Positions 1-8,819 of a stretch of DNA of 64,000 nt are shown in pieces. Within the stretch, counting starts at the first letter, position 1; each line of letters starts with the position of its first letter. Below the pieces are notes generated by a model. The model had not been told where the DNA came from. It did no database searches and saw only the letters and a list, made by a program, of their open reading frames with translations. The stretch is from Pseudalkalibacillus sp. SCS-8 (lineage in GTDB: Bacteria > Bacillota > Bacilli > Bacillales > Fictibacillaceae): assembly GCF_040126055.1 (NCBI RefSeq), contig NZ_CP143541.1:992001-1056000 (forward strand), in the 5' to 3' direction. Position numbers and translations under genes: made by a program.

Positions 1-1
1 C

Positions 2-724
2 TTAAGCACCGGGGAAGCATGGACATATCGGCAAGGGGATCGGAATCCATCCATTATGGAAGATCTAGTGTCACCTTATTTTACGTCTTTTTCGTATCTA
101 CTAGTCTCAGCCATCATCGTCATCCTTCTTTCCATCTGGCTCGGGATTTTTCTTTCAAAAAGAACGAGAAGCTGGGTGGATGGGATTGTAGGATTAGCGG
201 GGATTATTCCTGATTTCATCGTCGTCCTGCTTTTACAGCTGTTGGTCGTGTTCATCTATCAATCTACTGGTGTAAAAACGTTCAAGGTTGCTTCGTCTTC
301 TGCTGGGGAGCCGGCCGTATTCCTTCCGATCTTGACGCTTGTTATCATTCCGTTATTCTACTTGGTTCGTAGTCTAGGAAATGCGACATCTGACGTCACG
401 TCTGAAGATTATATCCTCATGGCGAAGTCGAAAGGGTTCAGCAAACGCTATATCAATTTCTACCACGTAACCTCGAATGTGCTTCCTACATTGAAAGCGG
501 ATTTACATAAAGTGATGAGCATCATGATCGGCAACCTTTTTATCGTCGAGTATTTGTACAATACACGTGGCATGACGACGCTGCTGTTTTTGACAATGTT
601 CAGATTCGGCTATCAGTATAATCTCGTCATCTTCTGTTTGCTTGCGTTCATGACGCTATATTTTGTTTGTTTCTTCGTGTTAAGGCTGTTTATTGCCGCA
701 TTGGAAAGAAAGGTGTCATTCTAA
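2..724 (+). CDS. Oligopeptide ABC transporter permease, OppB/DppB-like (5' truncated)
   Basis: The frame is already open at the window edge, so the N-terminus is missing. About 240 C-terminal residues remain. They hold several hydrophobic segments and a permease cytoplasmic loop around EDYILMAKSKGFSKRYINFYHV, which matches the EAA-type loop of binding-protein-dependent permeases that docks on the ATPase. The family forms the inner-membrane channel for peptide uptake, paired with an OppC-type subunit. The stop codon overlaps the ATG of the next permease by one base, so the two are translationally coupled. The binding protein and ATPases must lie upstream or elsewhere. The substrate is not readable from the sequence; peptide is the family default. 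Confidence 0.8.
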   Translation, partial: LSTGEAWTYRQGDRNPSIMEDLVSPYFTSFSYLLVSAIIVILLSIWLGIFLSKRTRSWVDGIVGLAGIIPDFIVVLLLQLLVVFIYQSTGVKTFKVASSSAGEPAVFLPILTLVIIPLFYLVRSLGNATSDVTSEDYILMAKSKGFSKRYINFYHVTSNVLPTLKADLHKVMSIMIGNLFIVEYLYNTRGMTTLLFLTMFRFGYQYNLVIFCLLAFMTLYFVCFFVLRLFIAALERKVSF

Positions 725-1647
725 TGAAGAAAACGCCTAATTTATTTTTGATCACTGGACTTGTTTTGCTGTCCTTTTTCGTCCTTCTATCACTGTTTGG
801 TCCGATGTTTGCTCCGTATGATCTCGATGATCGAGAGGAAGTGGAGTATACATCGACTGAGGACGGGGACTATGAATTGAATGTCGCACCTCATCCGCCA
901 TCTGCTAAGCATCCATTCGGCTCTGATAAATGGGGTTATGATATCCTTACGAAAATGCTTCATGGGGCTAAGTATACGGTTTTTACCGTGTTAGTCGTAG
1001 CTTCAATCCGTGTCGTCTTTGGGACGGCTTTCGGGGTGATGAATGCGGTACGCTCGAAACGGAATCAAATGAAAAAGACGAATTTTTCGTTGTTCAACGG
1101 CATTCCGATTTTCATCATCATTTATTTTGCGTTATTCGGAATCACTTTCAATTCGGATCTCTCAACCCTCACGTTGGTCATTCTAGAAGGGAGTTTGCTA
1201 GCTGTTCTAGGGATTCCTGGTGTTTATCATGTGATATACAATAAAACGATTGAATTGAAGAAGAAAACGTATGTAAGTGTAGCAAAGACCCTTGGTGGTA
1301 GCTCGATCCATTTGTCCAGAAAGCATATCTTCCCGGGACTGAAAGGGAATTTGATCATCCTTGTCGTAAGTGAAAGCATTCAAGTGCTGCATGTCATCGG
1401 CCAATTAGGGATTTTCAATCTTTTCCTTGGTGGAACGTATTATCAGACTAATCCGTTGCTCTTTTTTTCAATAACGAATGAATGGTCAGGGTTGATTGGT
1501 CAGTCACGGTCCTTCATATACAGCACACAATGGGTCATTCTTTATCCATTAGCGGCTTATTTATTATTCCTGCTTTCCTTCTATTTACTTTCTAAGGGAT
1601 TGAATACACGAATGGAGGAGCAGCTGCGAAGAACGAGCCATATGTAG
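724..1647 (+). CDS. Oligopeptide ABC transporter permease, OppC/DppC-like
   Basis: A 307-residue membrane protein. The N-terminus has one hydrophobic segment followed by the FGPMFAPYDLDD region and the HPFGSDKWGYDIL stretch, both typical of OppC/DppC subunits before the permease domain. The cytoplasmic EAA-like loop is near KKTYVSVAKTLGGSSIHLSRKH. I chose ATG 724, which overlaps the upstream stop and follows GGAAAGAAAGGTG, over a longer in-frame ATG inside the upstream gene. The protein pairs with the upstream permease as a heterodimeric importer channel. Confidence 0.85.
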   Translation: MKKTPNLFLITGLVLLSFFVLLSLFGPMFAPYDLDDREEVEYTSTEDGDYELNVAPHPPSAKHPFGSDKWGYDILTKMLHGAKYTVFTVLVVASIRVVFGTAFGVMNAVRSKRNQMKKTNFSLFNGIPIFIIIYFALFGITFNSDLSTLTLVILEGSLLAVLGIPGVYHVIYNKTIELKKKTYVSVAKTLGGSSIHLSRKHIFPGLKGNLIILVVSESIQVLHVIGQLGIFNLFLGGTYYQTNPLLFFSITNEWSGLIGQSRSFIYSTQWVILYPLAAYLLFLLSFYLLSKGLNTRMEEQLRRTSHM

Positions 1648-1711
1648 GAAAGGGAATCAAGCCTTTTATATCGAAGGTAGTTGTATAGTAAATACATTTG
1701 GAGGGCTTGCT

Positions 1712-2266
1712 ATGACAAAATCAAACAGGACGATCAAGTTTTTGGAAACCGAACGGCTCTATTTAAGACCAGTGGAGGAAGAGGATCTTGATTTCATTTA
1801 CACCCATGCTCTCTGGGATAAAGAGGGGCGGCGACTTACTGGAACACAATCGGTCTTCAGCAGGAAAGTCGTCTATGATTGGTTTGAACGGGTATCAACG
1901 GACAGTAGCAGGATCGACCTGTTGATTTGCATGCAGGACACGGACCAGGTCATTGGTGATATTTCGATGTTGGAAATTGATCATCAAAACCGGAATGCTG
2001 AAATGAGGGTATCGATCTTTGATCAGGCGTTCTGGGGTAATGGATATGGAACTGAAGCGATGGCTTTGTTCGTCAATTACGGTTTCAAGATGTTGAATCT
2101 CCATCGGATCAGTCTGGATGTGTTCGCCTATAATGAACGGGCAATCAAGTCCTATCAAAAGCTCGGATTTGTACAAGAAGGCATTAAGAGAGATCAACTC
2201 TTTTATGATGGGGAGTATCATGACTCGATCATGATGAGTGTGCTGGCAGACGAATTCATCAAGTAG
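1712..2266 (+). CDS. GNAT family N-acetyltransferase (RimJ/RimL type)
   Basis: A 184-residue protein starting FLETERLYLRPVEEEDL, the usual opening of RimJ/RimL-like GNAT enzymes. The acetyl-CoA binding loop is FWGNGYGTEAM (residues about 110-120), followed by the NERAIKSYQKLGFVQEG helix-strand motif. The family transfers acetyl from acetyl-CoA to an amine, often a protein N-terminus or a small molecule; the acceptor here is unknown. TGGAGGG precedes the ATG. The gene stands alone and ends at a bidirectional hairpin. Confidence 0.88.
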   Translation: MTKSNRTIKFLETERLYLRPVEEEDLDFIYTHALWDKEGRRLTGTQSVFSRKVVYDWFERVSTDSSRIDLLICMQDTDQVIGDISMLEIDHQNRNAEMRVSIFDQAFWGNGYGTEAMALFVNYGFKMLNLHRISLDVFAYNERAIKSYQKLGFVQEGIKRDQLFYDGEYHDSIMMSVLADEFIK

Positions 2267-2276
2267 TGTATACATG

Positions 2277-2313
2277 AAAATCTCGCACCAGCGATTGATG
2301 CGAGATTTTTTTT
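2277..2313. terminator. Bidirectional rho-independent terminator
   Basis: Inverted arms AAAATCTCGCA and TGCGAGATTTT (11 bp) flank an 11-base loop, with a T-run on the + strand and an A-run before the stem. It sits between the convergent acetyltransferase and DUF3243 genes. Confidence 0.85.
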
Positions 2314-2316
2314 CGT

Positions 2317-2619
2317 CTATTTGTTTGTCGTATCTGCAAGTCTGACGAGTACGCGAGCCATATGGTGGCGTTCTTCATCATTCGCGACATTCCAGAGCTC
2401 GTTTAATACTTTTTCTTCGCGGTTACGTGGTTCTTCATGCTTGGCTAAGTAATCACCTACACGCTTTGCGCCTTTACGGAGACCTTCCTCATCCAGTCCA
2501 AGCTTTTCACCTTTATGAACTTGGTCACCTAAGTAATCTTTGAATGTTTCAAAGCTTTCCATGATATGGTCTTTCTTGTCTTCCGTCATCTGAGCTGCAG
2601 CATTTTTTGGATCATTCAT
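2317..2619 (-). CDS. DUF3243 family protein (YmfJ-like)
   Basis: A 100-residue soluble, charged protein. The core ETFKDYLGDQVHKGEKLGL, then GDYLAKHEEPRNREEKVLNELWNVANDEERHHMARVLVRL, matches the DUF3243 pattern of B. subtilis YmfJ. The function is unknown. ATG at 2619 lies 9 bases after AGGAG; an in-frame GTG at 2628 touches the SD and is unlikely. The gene is monocistronic, with a terminator directly downstream. Confidence 0.85.
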   Translation of the reverse strand: MNDPKNAAAQMTEDKKDHIMESFETFKDYLGDQVHKGEKLGLDEEGLRKGAKRVGDYLAKHEEPRNREEKVLNELWNVANDEERHHMARVLVRLADTTNK

Positions 2620-2710
2620 TCTATCCACTCCTTTTGCTGTGTTAATGAACTAGTACCACAAAATGAAGGAAGAAAAACATTTTAGGAATATAATGGAGGA
2701 AAAAAGTTCT

Positions 2711-3237
2711 ATGAAAAAGGTATACCTATTGTTCATGATGCTTTTCGCATTAGTCGGATGTACACCAGAAACCCAGAATTAGAACCTTATAAGGGAACCT
2801 CTTTGAAGATTTCTGTTGTGGGAGAAATACCTGAAATAAGGGAATCAGAGAAGATTCGTTTTCACACGATAGCATTCGATGAGTTAAGTAACGTGGAAGC
2901 AAAAGAAACGGATGCCGTGTTCATCATGCCTGAACACTTAAAAGAGGCAGCGGGACACCGGTTTGCTGAAGTGTACAATTCATTAAAAATTCCGATCTTC
3001 TTCATCGGTTCAGAAAAACACTTAGTTGCATTTACGTCAGGTGGATTGTCTTATGAGGATGCTTATGATCTGGAGAACAACGAGTATGCTTTCGGCAATT
3101 TATCCACTGAAAACGGGGAGAAGAGAATTTGGGAATTTGGACTCTATAATGATGAAGAAACGAAAGCGCATGTGCAACGCGTGTATACCCGAATATTTAA
3201 AGCGGTTGAGGAGATTAAGATAGGAAAAGAGGGATGA
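2711..3237 (+). pseudogene. Putative lipoprotein gene with an apparent frameshift near codon 20
   Basis: TGGAGGA followed 10 bases later by ATG 2711 starts a clear lipoprotein signal, MKKVYLLFMMLFALVGC, with a lipobox cysteine, but the frame stops after TPETQN at about 2780. The long downstream frame (open from before 2758 to the stop at 3237) continues with ELEPYKGTSLKISVVGE and has no SD of its own. One base gained or lost around 2761-2780 would join both parts into a lipoprotein of about 175 residues. The downstream part looks like a soluble alpha/beta domain that I do not recognise. It may be a true frameshift, a sequencing error or recoding. Confidence 0.6.
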
Positions 3238-3255
3238 CATTCGTCCTCCCTCTTA
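3228..3255. terminator. Hairpin shared by convergent genes
   Basis: AGAGGGATGAC pairs with GTCCTCCCTCT (one mismatch) across a 4-base loop. The stem includes the stop codons of the lipoprotein frame and of the convergent oxidoreductase. Confidence 0.6.
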
Positions 3256-4257
3256 TTTACATGCTTCGATTATTCGGATAACATCTGTTCCTTGTTGGGC
3301 TGTGACAGGAAGGGGAGCGCCGTTACGAATCGATTCAAAAATCTGTTCATAATACGCTTCATACTGCCCCGTTTCGGTCATGATGCGTTTGCCATCAGTG
3401 TATTCATCATTCGTGAGGATTCCGTACGTTTGCTCCTGATCCAGTCCCCAGCCTGTACTGCGAGGCATCTTCCCTTCACGGAGCTGGCTTTCCTGAGGGT
3501 CGGTTCCATACTTCACGAAACTCCCCTTCGTCCCGTGGACTTGAAAACGCGGTCCTGGCGAACGAACAAGAGCACTTGAATGGAGAATGACCTGAAGAGG
3601 ATCATAATCAAGACGGAGATGGAAGTAATCATCGACTGTTGCATCTTCACGTTGTGCCTTCACATCAGCACCAACATGCTTCGGTTTATTCCCGAAGAGT
3701 TGAAGCGCTTGATCAATCAAGTGTGATCCGAGGTCGAAGAGGATGCCTCCACCTGGAACTGGTTTTTCGCGCCACCGGTCCCGTACATTTGGTCGGTATC
3801 GATCAAAGTGGGCTTCATAGCTCATCACTTCACCGAGTGCTCCTGATTCAATCAGTTTCCGTACGGTCAAGAAGTCGTTATCCCAACGTCTGTTGTGGTA
3901 GGGACTTAACACAAGCCCTTTTTCTTCGGCCAATTTCATTAATGCTTCGCCTTCTTCTGAATGAACGACGAAGGGCTTTTCGATGACAACGTGCTTTCCG
4001 GCTTCCAAAGCCTGTTTTCCTAACGAAAAATGATATTCATTCGGGGCTGTTATGACGACCAATTCAACCTGATCCGAATCAATCACTTCTTCGGGAGTCG
4101 GAACCACTTTGACATTTTCCATATCAGCATGGACATTTTCAGGCTTGGAAGTGGATACGAGCTGAAGCTCATACTCGGGTAAGGTACGGAAAAAAGGGGC
4201 ATGGAAGACCTTCCCGGATAATCCGTAACCAATCAATCCAACTTTAACTGGGTTCAT
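3253..4257 (-). CDS. Gfo/Idh/MocA family oxidoreductase (YvaA/IolW-like)
   Basis: A 334-residue NAD(P)-dependent sugar or inositol dehydrogenase. The N-terminal Rossmann motif is VGLIGYGLSGKVFHAPFF, followed by the EKPF signature (GKHVVIEKPFVV, about residue 90) that carries the catalytic lysine, the YHNRRWDNDFL segment and LFDLGSHLIDQALQLFG with the catalytic region His. The motifs are very close to what I recall of B. subtilis YvaA/IolW, an NADPH scyllo-inositol dehydrogenase, but no inositol genes lie nearby, so the substrate is inferred. ATG follows GGAGG. Confidence 0.88.
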   Translation of the reverse strand: MNPVKVGLIGYGLSGKVFHAPFFRTLPEYELQLVSTSKPENVHADMENVKVVPTPEEVIDSDQVELVVITAPNEYHFSLGKQALEAGKHVVIEKPFVVHSEEGEALMKLAEEKGLVLSPYHNRRWDNDFLTVRKLIESGALGEVMSYEAHFDRYRPNVRDRWREKPVPGGGILFDLGSHLIDQALQLFGNKPKHVGADVKAQREDATVDDYFHLRLDYDPLQVILHSSALVRSPGPRFQVHGTKGSFVKYGTDPQESQLREGKMPRSTGWGLDQEQTYGILTNDEYTDGKRIMTETGQYEAYYEQIFESIRNGAPLPVTAQQGTDVIRIIEACK

Positions 4258-4343
4258 CGTGCTGCCTCCATTCTTGAAACAATTTCACGTTTCTACTGTA
4301 GCACACCCCAGTGTGGATTTTTACCTAAATGAATCAACAGGGT

Positions 4344-5507
4344 TTACTCTGGCTGTAGTCCATCATAGACTGCTTTCAAAAGCACGCCCTTTCTGTCGTG
4401 GCTCAGCTCCCAAACCATAGCGCCTCCCAAATTCTCAGTCTGGATGTAATCCGTTTTATGTTGGATTGATTCAGGGTCTTCATAGCTGATGAAGGATGTC
4501 CCGTTCCAGAGATAAGGAACCTTCGTTTCGTCATCCATGAACCGTTTATATCCTTCTTTGTTGAGATGCTTGTCCTTAATGCCATCATACGTCACACTTC
4601 CGCCGTCCAATACGAAGGGCTGGTGGAGACCGTTGTTCAACGGGGTGACAGCGTCATACTTCCGCCCGTAAAAAGGAATGCCTAGTACCATTTTTTCTTT
4701 CGGTACACCCGCATTGAAATATGCATTGACCGTATCTTCCGCACTCCATTTGTTCGGTGCATCTCCTGAAGTGGTATAGAGCGGTGCATTATGGCCTGTT
4801 TTCTTGTACCACTGACCGTTGATGTCATACGTCATGAGGTTGATGAAATCGACATGGCTGACGAGCTGGGCCATTTCCGTCTTTTCAAGGAAACTTGTAC
4901 TCGCAGCGCCTGCGATGGTCAGCGTGTACTTTTTACCAGTCTGTTGTTCGTGCTGATCCAACTGTTTTCGGATTTCCTCCATCAACTTCGTGAAATTCTC
5001 CTTGTCTTCAGGTCGGTGTTTGTTATCGGACTCACCGCCGCTCACCGGATATTCCCAGTCGATGTCAATTCCGTCAAAACCATGCTCCTCGATAAAGGTG
5101 ACTGTGCTGTCAGCGAAAGCTTTACGAGATGCTTCCGTAGCAGCGACATCCGAAAAATTTTCAGAATGACTCCAGCCACCTACTGAAATCAATGTTCGTA
5201 AATCAGGATGCTGGGCTTTCAATTTTTGGAGTTGTTTCAAGTTTTCAACGTCAACCTCGGGGTTCCCGAGTGCAACTTTCCCATCATCGGAAATTTTAGC
5301 GAATGCATAATTCAAATGCGTAAGCTTCTCCGCTTCAATATCCAGAACATCGAAACCTGAATAAGCGGCCCAGCCACCGTAATAGCCGACAACTTTCTTT
5401 TCAGAAACGCTTTTTGTATCAGAATCAGCTGCAGTCACGGTAAACACGGCTACAATTAATGCGAGGACACCTGCCATTACCATCAGTAAAAGTTTCTGGT
5501 TCTTCAA
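4344..5507 (-). CDS. Secreted GH18 chitinase-like glycoside hydrolase
   Basis: About 387 residues with an N-terminal hydrophobic export signal (LLLMVMAGVLALIVAVFTVTAA). The mature part starts VVGYYGGWAAYSGF, has the SVGGW strand and the catalytic DGIDIDWEYP motif (DxxDxDxE, Glu about residue 152), then the NLMTYDINGQW strand: a complete GH18 TIM barrel. The family cleaves beta-1,4-GlcNAc polymers by substrate-assisted catalysis. I prefer the TTG at 5507, because AAGGGG lies 8 bases upstream; a longer in-frame ATG at 5564 lacks an SD. No chitin-binding or LysM domain is visible, so a spore or wall hydrolase role is possible. Confidence 0.87.
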   Translation of the reverse strand: MKNQKLLLMVMAGVLALIVAVFTVTAADSDTKSVSEKKVVGYYGGWAAYSGFDVLDIEAEKLTHLNYAFAKISDDGKVALGNPEVDVENLKQLQKLKAQHPDLRTLISVGGWSHSENFSDVAATEASRKAFADSTVTFIEEHGFDGIDIDWEYPVSGGESDNKHRPEDKENFTKLMEEIRKQLDQHEQQTGKKYTLTIAGAASTSFLEKTEMAQLVSHVDFINLMTYDINGQWYKKTGHNAPLYTTSGDAPNKWSAEDTVNAYFNAGVPKEKMVLGIPFYGRKYDAVTPLNNGLHQPFVLDGGSVTYDGIKDKHLNKEGYKRFMDDETKVPYLWNGTSFISYEDPESIQHKTDYIQTENLGGAMVWELSHDRKGVLLKAVYDGLQPE

Positions 5508-5677
5508 ACTTACAGCCCCTTCACGTGAATAGAAATCTATTAAAGAAATTCGCTCGGAAATCATGCCGTACAGGGGTGCAGAGTGGTTTTGTCGTTTGGG
5601 ATATTTTACTAGATACAGAGAAGGAGTCCATCCCTCGTAGGAGAAGAATAAAGATAGTAGATTTGGAGGGACTGGAC

Positions 5678-6070
5678 ATGAAAAAAATTCTGCTCACCGT
5701 GTTATTCATTTTCCTTATAGAGGGATGCAGTCAAAAAACGGTCGTACATAATGTCACGCTTGAAGAACATATATTATCTACGTTGGAAGATGGGGATGAA
5801 ATTGACTTGAATGAGTTAACCGATTTCACATGGGATACGGCATACCTTTTCACGCCTTATACAACTCAGGAGTCGATCAACAAGCACCTTGGTGTAACGT
5901 TTAAAGACCCTTCTAACATAGACCACAGAGATGATATCTTCTTACTGATCTTTATGGAGGGCGGGGACGTAATCCAATACGCTGAAATCAGTCGCGAGCA
6001 CGGTGATCTATCCGTTGTTGATGGGATGGAGATAAAGCCGGAGAAAGCCATGTTAAAGGTAGAAAATTAA
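5678..6070 (+). CDS. Putative lipoprotein of unknown function
   Basis: A 130-residue protein with a lipoprotein signal peptide (MKKILLTVLFIFLIEGC; lipobox Cys17) and a small acidic mature domain (FTWDTAYLFTPYTTQESINKHLG, then IFLLIFMEGGDVIQYAEISR). I do not recognise the family. The start is set by TTGGAGGG just before ATG 5678. It is divergent from the chitinase gene and followed by a chemoreceptor gene. Confidence 0.75.
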   Translation: MKKILLTVLFIFLIEGCSQKTVVHNVTLEEHILSTLEDGDEIDLNELTDFTWDTAYLFTPYTTQESINKHLGVTFKDPSNIDHRDDIFLLIFMEGGDVIQYAEISREHGDLSVVDGMEIKPEKAMLKVEN

Positions 6071-6152
6071 AATGAAAACTATATGTTAAAAGTTTTGTTT
6101 CAATCAGCCGATATATAGGATAGATGAACTATATAAATCAGAGGTGACGGTG

Positions 6153-7616
6153 TTGAAACAAAACGAGCTGCAATTTAACGCATTACTGCAAAAGAACAAA
6201 ATCATGTTGATCATGTCTGTCGTTTGTACCCTTTTAGCCACAGGGATTGATATTGGCTTGAAGGCGCCTTTATTGAACATTCTTGTCATATTCTTTGGTG
6301 GAGCTGCTCTAAGTGGGATTCTTGCATTCTCGTATATAAAGAAACGGTTTGTAACGAAAGCCCCTTACATTGCAATCATCGGGTTAGGTAGCATTTTAGC
6401 GACGATCATGCACACCTCACCTTCTGACCAGAATGCGTTTTTAGTCTATTTCCTGTTAGCATGCTCCATCCTTTACCTCGACCGAAAGATGTTTTTTATC
6501 GGTACCGCTTTTGGAATCAGTCTCGTCGTATCCTATTATTTGATGTACGGTGACAGGCTGGAAACCACGTTAGGTAAGACGATGCTGGTGATGCTGCTTG
6601 TCCTTGTCGTCTTTTACCTGCAAATGCTGATTGCAAAACGATTGAGTGATCAGATGGAATCCTTGCAGCAGAAGGTCGAGACCCAGCTTGAAACGGAAAA
6701 AGAACAGCGCAAACGATTGGATGCAAACACGAAAACGATTGCCGGAGACCTGCAAAACCTTACTGAAAATAGTGAGCAGAATCAGCATTCCTTCATTGAG
6801 ATGAACCATGCCATCCAAGAAATTGCGTCCGGTACCCAGTCGCAAAGTGATTCCTTGAACAGTATCATGAACGCGATTGAAAATACGAACAAGCTCGTTT
6901 CACGGTTACAGGAGAATGCAGATCACCTTCTAAATCAAACGACTTACACAGGTGAGAGGTCCGAGCAAGGGACTGAGCGAATCGAGCAGTTGCACAAGCA
7001 GATCAACAATTTCAAAGAGCTCGTGAGCAAAATGTCAGATGATATGAATACACTATCGAAGCATATTGGTGAATCGGTTACATTCATCAATTCGATTCAA
7101 GAAATCACTGCTCAGACGAACCTGCTTGCCTTGAACGCATCCATTGAGGCGGCAAGAGCAGGGGAGGCTGGACGAGGGTTTGCGGTAGTCGCTGATGAAA
7201 TCCGGAAGCTTGCGGATACGACAGAAAAAGCAGCTCTCGCCATTTCCAACAATTTGACCGAGATCCATAACAGTAATGGTCGGACACAAGCTCAAATGAA
7301 GAGCATCGCGGTGGAGATGGAAGAAAACATCCGAGAAACCGAAGAAACGAGCAAGGTTTTCAAGGATATCAACGAATCGGTACGGTTGTTGAAGGGTGAA
7401 ATGGGCGAATTCCAAACGGTTGCTGGACACGTTAGTAAGGATATGTCCGATGTAGAAGGAGCCGTCAATAACTTCGCAGCTGTTCTTGAAGAGTCGACAG
7501 CGACGACAGAAGAGATTTCAGCATCCATCCACCAGCACACAGAACAAAATCAGCAAGTCGTCAAACAGATCGAGAAAATCAATAAACAGGTTGCAAGTCT
7601 TACAACAAAGGGCTAA
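6153..7616 (+). CDS. Methyl-accepting chemotaxis protein with multi-span N-terminus
   Basis: About 487 residues. Some six hydrophobic segments fill residues 15-170, with no large extracellular ligand domain, then a long coiled coil and the conserved signalling hairpin ([19 protein letters not shown], about residues 320-338, followed by [15 protein letters not shown]). The hairpin docks CheA/CheW. The membrane-embedded sensor suggests it reads membrane state or a small hydrophobic cue (inference). TTG 6153 sits 6 bases after GAGGTG; a GTG at 6144 overlaps the SD. Confidence 0.9.
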   Translation: MKQNELQFNALLQKNKIMLIMSVVCTLLATGIDIGLKAPLLNILVIFFGGAALSGILAFSYIKKRFVTKAPYIAIIGLGSILATIMHTSPSDQNAFLVYFLLACSILYLDRKMFFIGTAFGISLVVSYYLMYGDRLETTLGKTMLVMLLVLVVFYLQMLIAKRLSDQMESLQQKVETQLETEKEQRKRLDANTKTIAGDLQNLTENSEQNQHSFIEMNHAIQEIASGTQSQSDSLNSIMNAIENTNKLVSRLQENADHLLNQTTYTGERSEQGTERIEQLHKQINNFKELVSKMSDDMNTLSKHIGESVTFINSIQEITAQTNLLALNASIEAARAGEAGRGFAVVADEIRKLADTTEKAALAISNNLTEIHNSNGRTQAQMKSIAVEMEENIRETEETSKVFKDINESVRLLKGEMGEFQTVAGHVSKDMSDVEGAVNNFAAVLEESTATTEEISASIHQHTEQNQQVVKQIEKINKQVASLTTKG

Positions 7617-7625
7617 ATCACCAAG

Positions 7626-7652
7626 GCACTCTCTAAAGAGGGTGTCTTTTTC
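7626..7652 (+). terminator. Rho-independent terminator
   Basis: GCACTCTC pairs with GAGGGTGT (with wobbles) around a TAAA loop, followed by a T-run, just after the chemoreceptor stop. Confidence 0.75.
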
Positions 7653-7754
7653 ATATTCAGGGATAATCGATCTCCACGCCTGTCCAAACCATACTCACTT
7701 GTCCGCATACACTGGTAAAAGATTGACGAAGAAAATAACAATAAAGGTGATAAA

Positions 7755-8762
7755 ATGAGTAAAGATTATTTGAAGTGGTCGAAGCTGCCGTACGGGGGAG
7801 AGGAATTTCCACCAGATAACCCGATCGATCCCATGGCGATCTCTTGGCCGACGTATTACATCAAACGGAGAGGGAAGCGTTTTTTCAGTCCAAAAGGTCT
7901 GATCAGATTTGATCTGAAGAAGCCAGAAGAGATTGATTGGGATCATGAATTGACACTCGTCAAGCGTACTCTTGAAAACGTGACGGATGAACAAGTAAAA
8001 ATTGCGAAATACTGGGGGGCTGGCGCTGCGACGAAACAATGGACACCGATCATCGATAAATTGATCGACACGTATGGGTGTACGGCACCTTATGCGGCAC
8101 GACTGCTCGCAGCTGTCCAAGCTGGGGTGAATGATACGTTCGTTGTTTGCTGGCATTACAAATATTTGTGGGATGTGGCCCGTCCTGTCCAGTACGATAT
8201 CGAAATGCTGCCGATTCTATGCTCACCACGATTCCCGACGTATCCTTCCGGTCATGCAGCCGTTTCAGGATGTGTTGAAGTCATCCTAAGTTACTTTTTC
8301 CCTGGAGAGGCCGTCAGATTGCGTGAACTAGCTGAGGAAAATGCGATGTCCAGACTGTATGCAGGTGTTCATTTCCCGATCGATAATGACGAAGGGTTGA
8401 AGCTGGGAAGACGTGTCGGCGAAATCGTCGTTTCCCGTCTACAAGAGCAACGGGATCAACAGTATGCGAAAATCGATCATCCATTTACAGAATATATTGG
8501 CGCTGATCTTCTTCCGCCGCCGTATGAACAAGCGATGCCATATCCATTCAAGGATACGTGCACATCCAACAAAGTATGTGACGAAACCCGATCAGAAGAA
8601 GAAGCTTCTGAAGAAAACTCTTTTGAAGAAGAACTCGAATATGTTGCTAAGAAAGAATTGGTATCGGAAAAAGTATTGGATGAACGGCTCCTTGAAGCAA
8701 TTCCGCATTCCCGCTCAATGCCACATCCGGTTCTATATATACCGAAACCAAGGAAAAGATAA
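7755..8762 (+). CDS. Vanadium-dependent haloperoxidase / PAP2-type phosphatase family protein
   Basis: 335 residues. The three active-site blocks of the PAP2/haloperoxidase superfamily are intact: K-x6-RP (KYLWDVARP, about residues 135-145), PSGH (YPSGHAAVSG, about 164) and SRxxxGxHxxxD (SRLYAGVHFPID, about 198-210). No membrane segments are visible, so it belongs with the soluble vanadium-haloperoxidase-like proteins rather than membrane lipid phosphatases. A charged C-terminal tail of about 90 residues, rich in Glu, follows the catalytic core. Sequence alone does not tell halogenation from phosphatase activity. Confidence 0.85.
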   Translation: MSKDYLKWSKLPYGGEEFPPDNPIDPMAISWPTYYIKRRGKRFFSPKGLIRFDLKKPEEIDWDHELTLVKRTLENVTDEQVKIAKYWGAGAATKQWTPIIDKLIDTYGCTAPYAARLLAAVQAGVNDTFVVCWHYKYLWDVARPVQYDIEMLPILCSPRFPTYPSGHAAVSGCVEVILSYFFPGEAVRLRELAEENAMSRLYAGVHFPIDNDEGLKLGRRVGEIVVSRLQEQRDQQYAKIDHPFTEYIGADLLPPPYEQAMPYPFKDTCTSNKVCDETRSEEEASEENSFEEELEYVAKKELVSEKVLDERLLEAIPHSRSMPHPVLYIPKPRKR

Positions 8763-8767
8763 AAGGA

Positions 8768-8795
8768 AACGCTCAGGCTGCTGAGCGTTTTTTTT
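8768..8795 (+). terminator. Rho-independent terminator
   Basis: Perfect 9-bp arms AACGCTCAG and CTGAGCGTT with a 4-base loop and eight T residues end the haloperoxidase transcript. Confidence 0.9.
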
Positions 8796-8819
8796 CGTTA
8801 TTTGGGTTTTCGGGGGGCG

